A stretch of 64,000 bases of DNA from Pseudobutyrivibrio sp. MD2005 (GTDB taxonomy: Bacteria; Bacillota; Clostridia; Lachnospirales; Lachnospiraceae), in NCBI RefSeq assembly GCF_000621865.1, contig NZ_JHXE01000012.1, positions 155,017-219,016 of the forward strand, written 5' to 3'. The position numbers and the translations under genes were made by a program. Below the pieces are notes generated by a model that saw nothing but the letters and a program-made list of their open reading frames with translations, ran no database searches and was not told the DNA's origin. Positions within the stretch are counted from its first letter, which is position 1. Every line of letters begins with the position of its first letter. Of the stretch, positions 34,440 to 43,810 are shown piece after piece.

Positions 34440-35483
34440 CTATACCCTCTTAGATAAGAATCCTGTAATTTTGCGAACGATGTCAAAATCATTCTGTATT
34501 TCTTCTACTTTTAAACGATTTTCTTCAGAGAAACCAACTAAAATATTATGATTTGCCTCTGAAAGATAATCAATAATACCGTCTATATCACTTTTGATAT
34601 TTTTAGGACACTTGATATAATGCCGCTTTCCTGCCGTAATGTAAAGAGTGTAAGTGATAGAGAAATGATGCCATAAAAACTTGTGCATAGTAGAATACTT
34701 ATAAATCCAAATAATAGCATCAATAGGAACAATTGCAACACCATAACTGCTAGTTTCAATAAAATAATGCTCTGTAATAAACATATCCTCTGTAGCCAAC
34801 TGTGGAAGAGTTGCCAGTTCCTCTTCTGCCTCAGCTAATATCTCCGCTGGCTTACCGTATGCTCTTGTTTTTTGAACTGGAAGCGACAATACAGGATATG
34901 CAATATATACGCTATAAACAAGTATTGATACCAGGCTATATATTCCAAATATCACATAAAAATACTCAAATGCTCTTGCCGCAATGCTTGTGGCATCAGG
35001 CTCTGACAGTGAGTAAGATGATACGGTAGATAAAATACCTTCCTCGTTCCAATTCAAATCATTTGCCAGATTTGTAAGAAGAGTCTTGGCCGCAACCGAA
35101 TCGTATATTATTTCAGCTTTTATTGATAGCTCTTCTATTGTAGGCTCGCCCTGATTACAAGTATCCGGATCCAACAAAACTACTACGCACTCAGAATTAA
35201 TCATGGTGTAATAATAGTAGCCTCTTGTTCTATCAAGCCATTTACTGGTATATCCAGTAAAATAAAGGTTTTTTAAATCAAACTTAGCGTATAATTCTTT
35301 TGAATTATACATTTCATATAGGCTGATTTGTTCTTCCTGATAGTTCTTTGGAAATATCATGCTGCCAATAGGAAAAATGATAGTAAGAACAATTAGAATC
35401 ACTAAAAATATAATAGGTGATAAAAGCTTATTTTTATAATATGTCTTTATAGACCTTGTTATTAAATGCTCAAGTGAATCCAT
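34440..35483 (-). CDS. Membrane protein of unknown function
   Basis: This 347-residue protein has an N-terminal helix (LLSPIIFLVILIVLTIIFPIGSMIF), a middle extracellular stretch, a second helix pair near the centre (FYVIFGIYSLVSILVYSVYIAYPVL) and a C-terminal cytoplasmic region (ITAGKRHYIKCPKNIKSDIDGIIDYLSE). The ATG at 35483 with GGAG upstream is preferred to a GTG two codons earlier. It is 1 nt upstream of the methyltransferase gene, so translation may be coupled. The layout resembles DUF6709-type proteins, but I am not sure. Confidence 0.7.
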   Translation of the reverse strand: MDSLEHLITRSIKTYYKNKLLSPIIFLVILIVLTIIFPIGSMIFPKNYQEEQISLYEMYNSKELYAKFDLKNLYFTGYTSKWLDRTRGYYYYTMINSECVVVLLDPDTCNQGEPTIEELSIKAEIIYDSVAAKTLLTNLANDLNWNEEGILSTVSSYSLSEPDATSIAARAFEYFYVIFGIYSLVSILVYSVYIAYPVLSLPVQKTRAYGKPAEILAEAEEELATLPQLATEDMFITEHYFIETSSYGVAIVPIDAIIWIYKYSTMHKFLWHHFSITYTLYITAGKRHYIKCPKNIKSDIDGIIDYLSEANHNILVGFSEENRLKVEEIQNDFDIVRKITGFLSKRV

Positions 35484-35500
35484 AACCACTCCGTAAAATT

Positions 35501-36445
35501 TTATTTATGAGACTCAAGCCATCCTAAAATATCATTATATACCTGTTCTCTATCAAGTTCATTTAAAATTTCATGTCTATCACCAAGGTATAGCTTAAGT
35601 GTAACATCCTTTATTCCTGCCGTCTTATATGCATCTGCACAAGCCTTAGGACCAGCTCCCATATTTCCTACTGGATCGGCATCCCCCGAAAGGATTAGAA
35701 TAGGGATTCCTTTTCTCATGGTATCAAGGCATAATCTTGTGGCAACATATTTTGTTGCCTCGATAAGTCCTTTATATGCATTTAACGAGAATATATAGGA
35801 GCATAATGGGTCGTGGTAATACGATTCAACATTACGTGTATTCTTAGAAAGCCACGATCTTCCATAGTCTTTTCCATAACAATCATATAATCTGTATGGT
35901 TTATCATATATAGCGTCGCGCAAAAATGTGCTTCTATAATTCTTGCCTTTAAAAAGAGATAGCACTTTGATAATAGCAAGTCCCAGATTTGATCTGAAAG
36001 CCGGCTCCTGTCCTGTGCCTAAGATAATGGCGCCACTTAGCCCCTCTATATATGCTGATTTGACAGATAAGAATTTTCTGAGCATGTAAGAGCCCATTGA
36101 ATGCCCGGCAATAAAATATGGTAATGCTGGATATGCCTTTTTAGTCATCGAATAATGAATGTACATATCCTCAACCATATAATCAGATGGATGTTCTCCA
36201 GACATTATGCCAAGCTCCTCAGGCTTTTCAACAGAATGGCCATGCCCAATATGATCATGTCCAACCACTATATATCCTTTTGAAGTAAGAAACCTGGCAA
36301 ATTCATCATATCTTTCGATATATTCAACCATTCCATGAACAAGCTGAACCACTGCAATCCCATCGCCATTAGGCAACCATTTTCTGCAGTGAATAACCGA
36401 ATGTCCATCGCTGGAATCAAATGTATAAACCTCCTGATTTTCCAT
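35501..36445 (-). CDS. Alpha/beta hydrolase (lysophospholipase/monoacylglycerol lipase type)
   Basis: This 314-residue hydrolase has the Ser nucleophile in AGHSMGSYMLRKF, an oxyanion segment VQLVHGMVEYIERYDEFARFL, a VVGHDHIGHGHS block and the catalytic His near DRHEILNE. It matches serine aminopeptidase S33/monoacylglycerol lipase-like enzymes. It may hydrolyse lipids or peptides; the substrate is unknown. No signal peptide is evident, so it is cytoplasmic. Confidence 0.88.
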   Translation of the reverse strand: MENQEVYTFDSSDGHSVIHCRKWLPNGDGIAVVQLVHGMVEYIERYDEFARFLTSKGYIVVGHDHIGHGHSVEKPEELGIMSGEHPSDYMVEDMYIHYSMTKKAYPALPYFIAGHSMGSYMLRKFLSVKSAYIEGLSGAIILGTGQEPAFRSNLGLAIIKVLSLFKGKNYRSTFLRDAIYDKPYRLYDCYGKDYGRSWLSKNTRNVESYYHDPLCSYIFSLNAYKGLIEATKYVATRLCLDTMRKGIPILILSGDADPVGNMGAGPKACADAYKTAGIKDVTLKLYLGDRHEILNELDREQVYNDILGWLESHK

Positions 36446-36520
36446 TTTTCTAACCTCTCACCCCTTGTTTAGAATTGCTTTCATTCTAAATGATTTATCT
36501 TATATATTCAATAAGTTCAG

Positions 36521-38287
36521 TTATTTGAAGTTCTCAATCATAACCTGAACAGATTTATTCCCTCTAAACTCATTAATAGAAGGCTCATACACTATATCTA
36601 CTGTAACGCCATTGGACTTTCCAGAGAATAATCCATCAAATGCTGCCGCACCAAATTTGGATGATACACATTTTTCAAACTCTAAAACATTTCTAAACAT
36701 CAAACCTGTGATAGCTCCGCCCTTTTCTGTTTGAAGTGTCAACCTTAAATATTGTCCATCTCTACCAATATAAGCGGCATTTCTAACAGGAACATTTTTA
36801 AGAGCAAATAGTGGCTTGGTATTACCTGTACCAAATGGAGCCAGTAAATCAATGCTTTCTACTAGCTCTGTTGTGATATATGAAAGAGGCATATCGCAAT
36901 CAATACGAATAATTTCCTGCATATCATCATCAGTCAAAGCGCAATTTGAATTTAATCTTTCGCGTAATTCATCAATCTTTTCCTTAGGCAAGGATACTCC
37001 TGCCGCCATAGGATGTCCACCAAATTTAGTAAATATATCCTTCACTGCTGTTAGTTCTTCAAACATATTATAGGCAGGTATCGAACGACCGCTTCCTTTG
37101 GCGCCATCCTCTGCATCAGTTATAACAAGAACTGGTTTGTTATAAGCTTCCCTGATTCTTCCTGCTACAATTCCTGCCAGGCTCTCATGAAGCTCTGGAA
37201 TATAGACAACCAATACCCTGTCATCCTTAAGACTGCTTCCCTCGATAAGTTCTTTTGCCTTATCAATTCCAACCTGAGTCATGCTCTTTCGTTCAGCATT
37301 TAATTCCACAAGTTCATTGGCCATGGTAAGAGCTGAGGTACTATCTTCTTCCATTAAAAGCTCTATTGCACGGCTTGCGGTATCTAATCTGCCACTGGCG
37401 TTGAGACATGGGCCAATTACAAATCCCAAATGATAGCAGGAAAGTGGCTTTCCTTTAAGCTCTGTTCTTGCAAGAATAGCGTTAAGTCCAATGTTATCTG
37501 TCTTTTCAATGGCCTTTATTCCCTGGTATACAGTGGCTCTGTTTTCACCCTTAAGCTCCATTACATCACACACAGTTGCTATACTGGCAAACTGAAGAAA
37601 TGCATCGGATTCTTCTTTGTCTATTCCTAAGAATTCATACAAAACTTCTACCAGCTTCCATGCTACCTGAGCGCCGCATATACCCTTAAAAGGATAATCA
37701 CAATCATCTCTTTTCGGATCTACCACAGCATCTGCATTTGGAAGCTTTTGGATTTTGGTGACTCCATCATCTGCCAGTTCAAACGGAACCTCGTGATGAT
37801 CTGTAACAACAAATGTCATTCCAAGCTCCTTGGCCAAATCAATTGCAGGAGCAGCCGCTATACCATTATCACATGTGATGATAAATCTCACTCCATCATC
37901 ATAAGCTTGCTGCACCATATCAGGGTTAATGCCATATCCATCTATCATTCTATGTGGAACTGCGTAATCTACATCTCCACCGGCATTTCTTATTGCAGTT
38001 GTAAGAATGTATGTAGACATTATTCCATCCACATCATAATCACCAACTACTCTAATTTTAGCACCTTCATCTATGGCCTCCATCAGCAATTCGCAGGCAT
38101 TATCCATATCCGCAAATAAATGAGGATCAGGAAGATTATCTAAAGTTGGGTGTAGGTATTCTTCCATTTCTTCATATGTGTGCAAGTCTCGGTTTACCAT
38201 AAGACGGACAATAACCGGGTCAACCTTAAGTTTCGCACTAAGCCCTGCGTAATCTGCAGCCTTTCGCTGTAAAATCCATTTACTCAT
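36521..38287 (-). CDS. recJ: Single-stranded-DNA exonuclease RecJ
   Basis: This 588-residue DHH-family nuclease acts 5'-3' on single-stranded DNA in repair and recombination. The motifs are GDYDVDGIMSTYIL, TCDNGIAA, DHHEVP and DPKRDDCDYPFKGICGAQVAWK; the second domain has FGGHPMAAGVSLP (DHHA1). The C-terminal OB-like domain includes RNAAYIGRDGQYLRLTLQ. It is complete and of usual length. It follows the alpha/beta hydrolase gene. Confidence 0.95.
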   Translation of the reverse strand: MSKWILQRKAADYAGLSAKLKVDPVIVRLMVNRDLHTYEEMEEYLHPTLDNLPDPHLFADMDNACELLMEAIDEGAKIRVVGDYDVDGIMSTYILTTAIRNAGGDVDYAVPHRMIDGYGINPDMVQQAYDDGVRFIITCDNGIAAAPAIDLAKELGMTFVVTDHHEVPFELADDGVTKIQKLPNADAVVDPKRDDCDYPFKGICGAQVAWKLVEVLYEFLGIDKEESDAFLQFASIATVCDVMELKGENRATVYQGIKAIEKTDNIGLNAILARTELKGKPLSCYHLGFVIGPCLNASGRLDTASRAIELLMEEDSTSALTMANELVELNAERKSMTQVGIDKAKELIEGSSLKDDRVLVVYIPELHESLAGIVAGRIREAYNKPVLVITDAEDGAKGSGRSIPAYNMFEELTAVKDIFTKFGGHPMAAGVSLPKEKIDELRERLNSNCALTDDDMQEIIRIDCDMPLSYITTELVESIDLLAPFGTGNTKPLFALKNVPVRNAAYIGRDGQYLRLTLQTEKGGAITGLMFRNVLEFEKCVSSKFGAAAFDGLFSGKSNGVTVDIVYEPSINEFRGNKSVQVMIENFK

Positions 38288-38302
38288 TCATATTCTCCGT
38301 TA

Positions 38303-38329
38303 AAAAAAATCCGCGACTTCCGTCGCGGA
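38303..38329 (-). terminator. Terminator of pta
   Basis: A 7-bp all-GC stem (CCGCGAC/GTCGCGG) with a 4-nt loop is followed on the minus strand by eight T residues. It lies between the pta stop and the recJ start. Confidence 0.95.
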
Positions 38330-38347
38330 ATTTAGTCGTTTTAAGTA

Positions 38348-39331
38348 TTATGCTAAAGCGGCTGTTATAATAGCCATTGAGTATACTTCCTGTGCATTGC
38401 ATCCACGTGAAAGATCGTTGATTGGTGCGTTAAGTCCAAGAAGGATTGGGCCGTAAGCATCGAACTGACCAAGACGCTGTGCAATCTTGTAACCGATGTT
38501 ACCTGCATTGATATCTGGGAAGATAAATGTGTTTGCATGACCTGCCACTGTTGAGTTAGGACACTTTGTCTTTGCAACACGTGGAGAAACAGCTGCATCA
38601 AACTGAAGCTCGCCATCGATATCAAGCTCAGGATACTTCTCTTTAGCCTTTGCTGTAGCTTCACGCATCTTATCAACATCTTCGCCCTTTCCTGAACCAA
38701 GTGTTGAGTATGAAAGCATAGCAATCTTTGGATCTACACCGAAAATCTTAGCACAAGCTGCTGTCTCACCAGCGATTTCAGCAAGCTCATCAGCGTTTGG
38801 CTTAATGTTGATAGCGCAGTCACCCATTGCAAGAACTTCTCTATCACCAGTAGCTGAGTTACGTACCATGATGAAGCATGAAGATACGATACTGTTGCCT
38901 GGCTTTGTCTTAATAACCTGAAGTGCTGGACGAACTGTATCAGCTGTAGAGTATGTTGCGCCACCGAGAAGTGCATCTGCAACACCCATCTTTACAAGCA
39001 TAGTACCGAAGTAGTTAGCTGCTGAACATGTAGCCTTTGCCTGCTCCATTGTAACGCCCTTTGATTTTCTAAGCTCGCAGAAAAGCTCACACATCTCATC
39101 AAATCTGTCGTAGTTTGCTGGGTCAATGATAACAGCTCCACGGATGTTAAAACCAGCGTCCTCTGCAGCTGCCTTTACTTCTGCTTCGTTACCAATAAGA
39201 ATTGGCTGAAGGAAATCTGAACCTAAAAGACGGCTAGATGCCTCAATAATACGTGGATCTGTACCTTCAGTAAAAACGATTTTCTTAGGATCCTTTTTAA
39301 GGATGTCAATTAATGCTCCAAATCCTGCCAT
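38348..39331 (-). CDS. pta: Phosphate acetyltransferase
   Basis: This 327-residue enzyme interconverts acetyl-CoA and acetyl phosphate, giving ATP with acetate kinase or feeding the butyrate route. Core motifs are IVFTEGTDPRIIEASSRLL, GVADALLGGATYSTADTVRPALQ, SMLSYSTLGSGKG-like AMLSYSTLGSGKGEDVDKM, and LNAPINDLSRGC. This length is the PTA_PTB-only form, lacking the N-terminal domains of enteric Pta. No acetate kinase is within 10 kb. A-rich DNA upstream (39332-39430) may hold its promoter. Confidence 0.95.
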   Translation of the reverse strand: MAGFGALIDILKKDPKKIVFTEGTDPRIIEASSRLLGSDFLQPILIGNEAEVKAAAEDAGFNIRGAVIIDPANYDRFDEMCELFCELRKSKGVTMEQAKATCSAANYFGTMLVKMGVADALLGGATYSTADTVRPALQVIKTKPGNSIVSSCFIMVRNSATGDREVLAMGDCAINIKPNADELAEIAGETAACAKIFGVDPKIAMLSYSTLGSGKGEDVDKMREATAKAKEKYPELDIDGELQFDAAVSPRVAKTKCPNSTVAGHANTFIFPDINAGNIGYKIAQRLGQFDAYGPILLGLNAPINDLSRGCNAQEVYSMAIITAALA

Positions 39332-39500
39332 TTTTAATTTCCTCTTTTCTTTCTTTTCTTTAATTTATTAAATATTAATTAGTTACATCAAACACTTGCT
39401 AGTTTACTACTTTTTTGTGAAAAATGGATGGTATTTTACAATGTTTTTCATTTTGTACTTTTTTGTATTTTTGCTTTTTCTCTATTCCATTAGCTTTATA

Positions 39501-39528
39501 TTGTTTATTCTCAAATATTGTCTATACT
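39501..39528 (+). promoter_or_regulatory. Candidate fliB promoter
   Basis: Plus-strand TTGTTT (39501-39506) and TATACT (39523-39528) are 16 bp apart, about 35 bp before the fliB start with its AGGAG site. The -35 box matches only partly. Confidence 0.45.
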
Positions 39529-39562
39529 ATATTGATAAACATTACTATATTTAGGAGTACTT

Positions 39563-40612
39563 ATGCTTTATAGAAAACAAACAGGTTACAATGAATTCAA
39601 ATGCATTGCAGATAAATGTCCAAAGAGCTGTTGCGTGGGCTGGCAGATTGTTATAGATGAAGCTAGCATCAACAAATACACCGAGTCCACTGGTGATTTT
39701 TCAGACAGACTAAAATCATCTATTAATTTCTCTGAGGAATGCTTCAAACAACATAACACCAGATGTGCCATGCTAAACGATAATGGACTTTGTGATTTGC
39801 AAGCTACACTTGGCGAGGATTACCTTTGCAACACTTGTAAGATGTTTCCAAGACACATTGAGGAATTTCAGGATATAAGAGAATACTCTCTTTCCCTTTC
39901 CTGCCCTGAGTTCACTCGAATGCTATTGGAGCCTGATTATGTATTTGGCATATCTGAAACTGTAGATTCTGTTGAAGATAATCCTGAAGAATTCGAAGAT
40001 TTCGATTTTATTCTGTTTGATAAATTGGAATATGCCAGAGATAAAATGCTTAAGATTGCTGCAGAAAAGGATTTGCCTTTGCAGGAGCGAATGAATATTA
40101 TTGCCTGCATGGCGCTCAAACTACAAGAGCTTTACGATGAAGGCGATATCTTTGAAATGGATGATGTGGATCCCGATGGCACTTTTGATTGTACTGGCAC
40201 CAGCGCTATGCTCTCATTAGATAATTGCATAAAGGGTTTTGATACATTAATAGCGATGGAAGTACTAGAGGAATCTTGGCGCGAATCCATAAAAGCAGCC
40301 AAGGCTTTTTGGACAGAAAACACTAATAATTTCACTTTATGGAAAGCAACAATGTATCCAGAAGCTGAGCAGGAATTTATTTTTGAGAAAATTCTAGAAT
40401 CATTGCTTTACACCTATTTCTGTGGAGCTGTTTACGATGGTCAAATCTATGCCAGAGCCATGATTGCTGTACAAAGCGTAAGATGGCTGATGATGCTAGA
40501 CGCCTCAAGCACCATCAGCCTCGCTGAAACCATATATCTCTATTCCAGAGAAGTAGAGCACTCTGATTTGAATATGAACAGATTAATCGAGTATTTTGAA
40601 GATGAATTGTAA
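39563..40612 (+). CDS. fliB: Flagellin lysine-N-methylase FliB
   Basis: This 349-residue protein has the N-terminal cysteine pattern CIADKCPKSCCVGWQIVIDE and later CAMLNDNGLCDLQATLGEDYLCNTCKMFPRHIEEF, the [Fe-S]-linked signature of FliB. In Salmonella FliB methylates flagellin lysines. No flagellar gene is in this window, so a non-flagellin substrate is possible. It is one of the few plus-strand genes and is divergent from pta. Confidence 0.9.
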   Translation: MLYRKQTGYNEFKCIADKCPKSCCVGWQIVIDEASINKYTESTGDFSDRLKSSINFSEECFKQHNTRCAMLNDNGLCDLQATLGEDYLCNTCKMFPRHIEEFQDIREYSLSLSCPEFTRMLLEPDYVFGISETVDSVEDNPEEFEDFDFILFDKLEYARDKMLKIAAEKDLPLQERMNIIACMALKLQELYDEGDIFEMDDVDPDGTFDCTGTSAMLSLDNCIKGFDTLIAMEVLEESWRESIKAAKAFWTENTNNFTLWKATMYPEAEQEFIFEKILESLLYTYFCGAVYDGQIYARAMIAVQSVRWLMMLDASSTISLAETIYLYSREVEHSDLNMNRLIEYFEDEL

Positions 40613-40655
40613 TATTCATTCAATTAATATCTCAAACTATAATCTAATATAGTCC

Positions 40656-41837
40656 CTACTTCTCACTAATCACACCATCATCCCCGACAGCCACATTACT
40701 TGAAATACTTTCTACATAACTGTAGCCTGCTGCATCAACTGCAGTGCAGGCGCCTGAGGCCTGGATTGGAATGATGCGGTAAGTCACATTATTATTTTCA
40801 TCAATTGCAAATTCTACAGCTCCGCCGCCACCAGATTTGATAGTCTGATTGAAAATAAAGTTGCCAAGGCTGTAGAAAATTGGCTTGCCATTGTACATTT
40901 CAACAGGCTGCAAGCAGTGGCTGTGCATTCCTATTACAGCGTCTGCTCCTGCATCAATAAATTTGTGAGCATCATTAGGCTGATAATCTGTAAGCTCTGT
41001 AGTGTGTTCGGTTCCCCAATGAACCATGACAAATAGATAATCTACCTGGCTGTCTGCCTCCTGTATGGCATTTAGCAAATCAGCTTCGTCATAAAAGCAA
41101 AATTCCCCTGGCTGAGAGTTAAGGACATTCCAGCTACCAACAGGAATAACATGACTTGCCGCAAGGAAGCCGTAGGTGCGTCCTGCTGCATCTGTCTTTA
41201 TGATGAGCTTGCTTGCTTCTTCAAGACTGTTTCCCGCACCAGTATAATCGATACCGGCATCGCTTAAGGTTGTAAAAGTGTCTGTCAATGCATCGTGTCC
41301 AAAATCTAACACATGATTATTTGCAAGGCCTGCAATATCTACCCCAAGATCATTTAAAATACTCACATATGAAGGATTAACCCTGAATGTATATTGCTTA
41401 TCAGGAGCCTTTTGACCTCGCTCAGAAAAGCAAAACTCATTATTAATCATTGTAAATGTGGCATCATTTAATAATGATTGAATATCGGAAGATGCAACAC
41501 CATCTATTCCATTTGTATCATATGCGGCCTGCACATATTCGCTAAGCTCAACATCTCCAGTAAAAACAATAGATGTGTTTAAGTCGGCTGCAGATACTTC
41601 TGGCTCCTTCAGGGCAGGTTCCTCTTTTTCCACAGTTTCAACGGATGCCGCAGGTGCCTCTTCTACTGCTGCAGTACCGATAAGCCATCCCAGCTCTTCC
41701 TCCATACCTTGCTGAGCCGCAAAGGCCTGGGCAGCATCATTAAGAGGACCATGTTCGCCAAATGCATACCAACATCCAGCACCAATAATCACCAACACTA
41801 AAACCGTCTTAAATACTACTGTCAAAAATTTTTTCAT
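40656..41837 (-). CDS. CapA-like metallophosphatase family protein
   Basis: This 393-residue protein has an N-terminal membrane anchor, a ~70-residue Ala/Glu linker, and a PGA-capsule (CapA) domain. In that domain IVFTGDVELS, INNEFCFS (for xNNLE), GLANNHVLDFG, FVMVHWGTEHT and ADAVIGMHSHCLQPVEMYNGKPIFYSLGNFIF form the calcineurin-like metal site. CapA-family proteins act in poly-gamma-glutamate capsules, but many paralogues have unknown wall roles. The ATG overlaps the region just after the DUF4250 stop. Confidence 0.87.
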   Translation of the reverse strand: MKKFLTVVFKTVLVLVIIGAGCWYAFGEHGPLNDAAQAFAAQQGMEEELGWLIGTAAVEEAPAASVETVEKEEPALKEPEVSAADLNTSIVFTGDVELSEYVQAAYDTNGIDGVASSDIQSLLNDATFTMINNEFCFSERGQKAPDKQYTFRVNPSYVSILNDLGVDIAGLANNHVLDFGHDALTDTFTTLSDAGIDYTGAGNSLEEASKLIIKTDAAGRTYGFLAASHVIPVGSWNVLNSQPGEFCFYDEADLLNAIQEADSQVDYLFVMVHWGTEHTTELTDYQPNDAHKFIDAGADAVIGMHSHCLQPVEMYNGKPIFYSLGNFIFNQTIKSGGGGAVEFAIDENNNVTYRIIPIQASGACTAVDAAGYSYVESISSNVAVGDDGVISEK

Positions 41838-41843
41838 AATATT

Positions 41844-42020
41844 CTACCTAAATCTATTTTTTTCTGCATCGTAATGGTAATCAATCATTGCAAGCTTTTC
41901 AATGATTGCATCCCCATCTACTTCGTTATCTTCAACCAGCGCATTAAAGCTACTATAATAATCGCGTAATGCAGTGTTGACTACTGATAATAGCATCACT
42001 GGATCCTTTGGAAAATTCAT
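41844..42020 (-). CDS. DUF4250 family small protein
   Basis: A 58-residue frame on the minus strand starts at ATG 42020 after AGGAG (spacing 7): NFPKDPVMLLSVVNTALRDYY, then ALVEDNEVDGDAIIEKL and MIDYHYDAEKNRFR. This is DUF4250, typically MNLPxDPxMLLSxVNTKLRD...LxxxGYxYDxExNxF. It is 7 nt before capA-like, probably in one transcript. Function unknown. Confidence 0.85.
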   Translation of the reverse strand: MNFPKDPVMLLSVVNTALRDYYSSFNALVEDNEVDGDAIIEKLAMIDYHYDAEKNRFR

Positions 42021-42105
42021 TTAATAACTCCTATCTTTTCAAACTGCTTCAATTATACAGATTTGTAAACAAACAATGCAAGCTTTGATTGTAGCTATAA
42101 ACTCA

Positions 42106-42134
42106 AGAAGGATGTAGCTTAGCTACATCCTTCT
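42106..42134. repeat. 13-bp stem inverted repeat
   Basis: AGAAGGATGTAGC/GCTACATCCTTCT with a 3-nt loop lies between the DUF4250 and alanine-symporter genes. It lacks a T-tract on either strand, so it is only possibly a terminator or an operator for the symporter. Confidence 0.6.
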
Positions 42135-42255
42135 AAAAATACAATTTATTATTCCTTTACATATAAAATATCCAAAAACTCCTTCAGAAGTGATAAAATA
42201 CTTGCTGATAGATTTTCAAAATCTTCAACAAGCAACTATCTTTAGGAGGATAATC

Positions 42256-43788
42256 ATGGAAAGTTTATTAGCTTTCATTACTGCAGTGTGCGGTAAAATT
42301 CAGGTCGTCTCAGATCTATTCTGGGATTTTCCTACAAATTTTGAATGGTATGCAAATATTCCTATCTTAGGTAATTTTTCACTTGCTATCATTCTTCTCA
42401 TCGGATCCGGTATCTATTTCTCTATCCGACTTAAGTTTATTCAGGTAAGAAAATTCAAACATGGTATTAGCGTACTGAAAAACAGCAAGGCCAAGACTGG
42501 AATCTCACCACTTGCCTCATTTTTCTTATCAACTGCCATGCGTGTAGGTCCTGGTAACATTCTAGGTGTTACTGGCGCCGTTTCAGTAGGTGGTCCTGGC
42601 GCACTACTTTGGATGTGGATATCTGCATTCTTTGGTATGTCTACTGCTTTTGTAGAATCAACTCTTTCTCAGATATTTAAAGAAAAGAAAAACGATGAAT
42701 ATATCGGTGGTATGGCTTTTTACGGCAGAAGACTTATTAAGAACTCTGCTATTGTTGGTATTATTCTTTCATTAATGTACATAATCTACGCCATTTTATG
42801 TTTCCCAGCTCAGGGCTTCAATACAGTTTCAGCTATGGGACAGATTGCCAGCATTATTAGCGGCACAGAATTGCCCACGACTCACGCTATTTATTGGATT
42901 GGATTTGTAATTGTAATTATAGCAACATGCGCTGTTTCATTTGGTGGAACAAGAAAGATTTCAAAAGTAACAGATGTGCTTGTTCCAATCATGGCGATTG
43001 TATATGTACTTACAGTATTAATTCTTATCCTTATTAACATCCCAAGAATACCATGGTTCTTCTATGCAGTATTCACTGAAGCCTTTAAGCCAGAGGCTGT
43101 CTTCGGCGGCGCATTTGGTATCGCTTTGATGCAAGGTGTAAAAAGAGGTCTTATGTCTAATGAGGCTGGTCAAGGTACAATTACAATGCCTGCCGCAGCA
43201 TCAGATGCAGCACATCCTTGTGACCAGGGTTGTGTTCAGGCCATTGGTGTATTCTTAGACACAATAGTAATTTGTACTCTTACTGCTTTTGTTGTAATCA
43301 TGGGAAGAGTTTGGCTTACAGATGACGGTGCTGCTTGGTTTGAATTAGGAAAGTTGCCAAAATATCTTGCATCAGTCGCAGAACTTACTCCTGGTACTGC
43401 ATTTAACAGCTTTGTTACTCTTTTAGTATCACTTTGCTTCGGACTTTTTGCTTTTACATGCTTATTAGGTTTCATGTCATTCTCTGAAATCTGTGCAAAC
43501 CGAATTAGCAAAAGCGCTGTATTTATCAATGTTATTCGTGTAATTGATATTGCTGTTATCTGTTTTGGTATGCTTACATCAATTGTTGGAATGGATTTAG
43601 GTGCCCTTTGGGATTTATCTGATTTTGCCAATATTTTGATTGCATACTGCAACATTCCACTTCTCTACATTGGATTTAAGTACGTAAAAAGAGCCCAAGA
43701 GCACTTCGAAAAGGCTGATGGGACTCCATTTACATCTAAAGTTGTTGGAATTGATGTTCCTGTCTGGGACGACAAGGCAAACAAATAA
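42256..43788 (+). CDS. alsT: Sodium/alanine symporter family transporter
   Basis: This 510-residue transporter starts at the ATG at 42256 after AGGAGG (spacing 6); an upstream start would add 22 residues without a site. About 10-11 hydrophobic segments are visible. The AGCS-family motifs are [56 protein letters not shown]-like, [22 protein letters not shown] and [12 protein letters not shown]. It carries alanine or glycine with Na+ or H+. It is monocistronic. Confidence 0.93.
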   Translation: [510 protein letters not shown]

Positions 43789-43810
43789 TATTGTTGCTTG
43801 ATGAGGCAAG

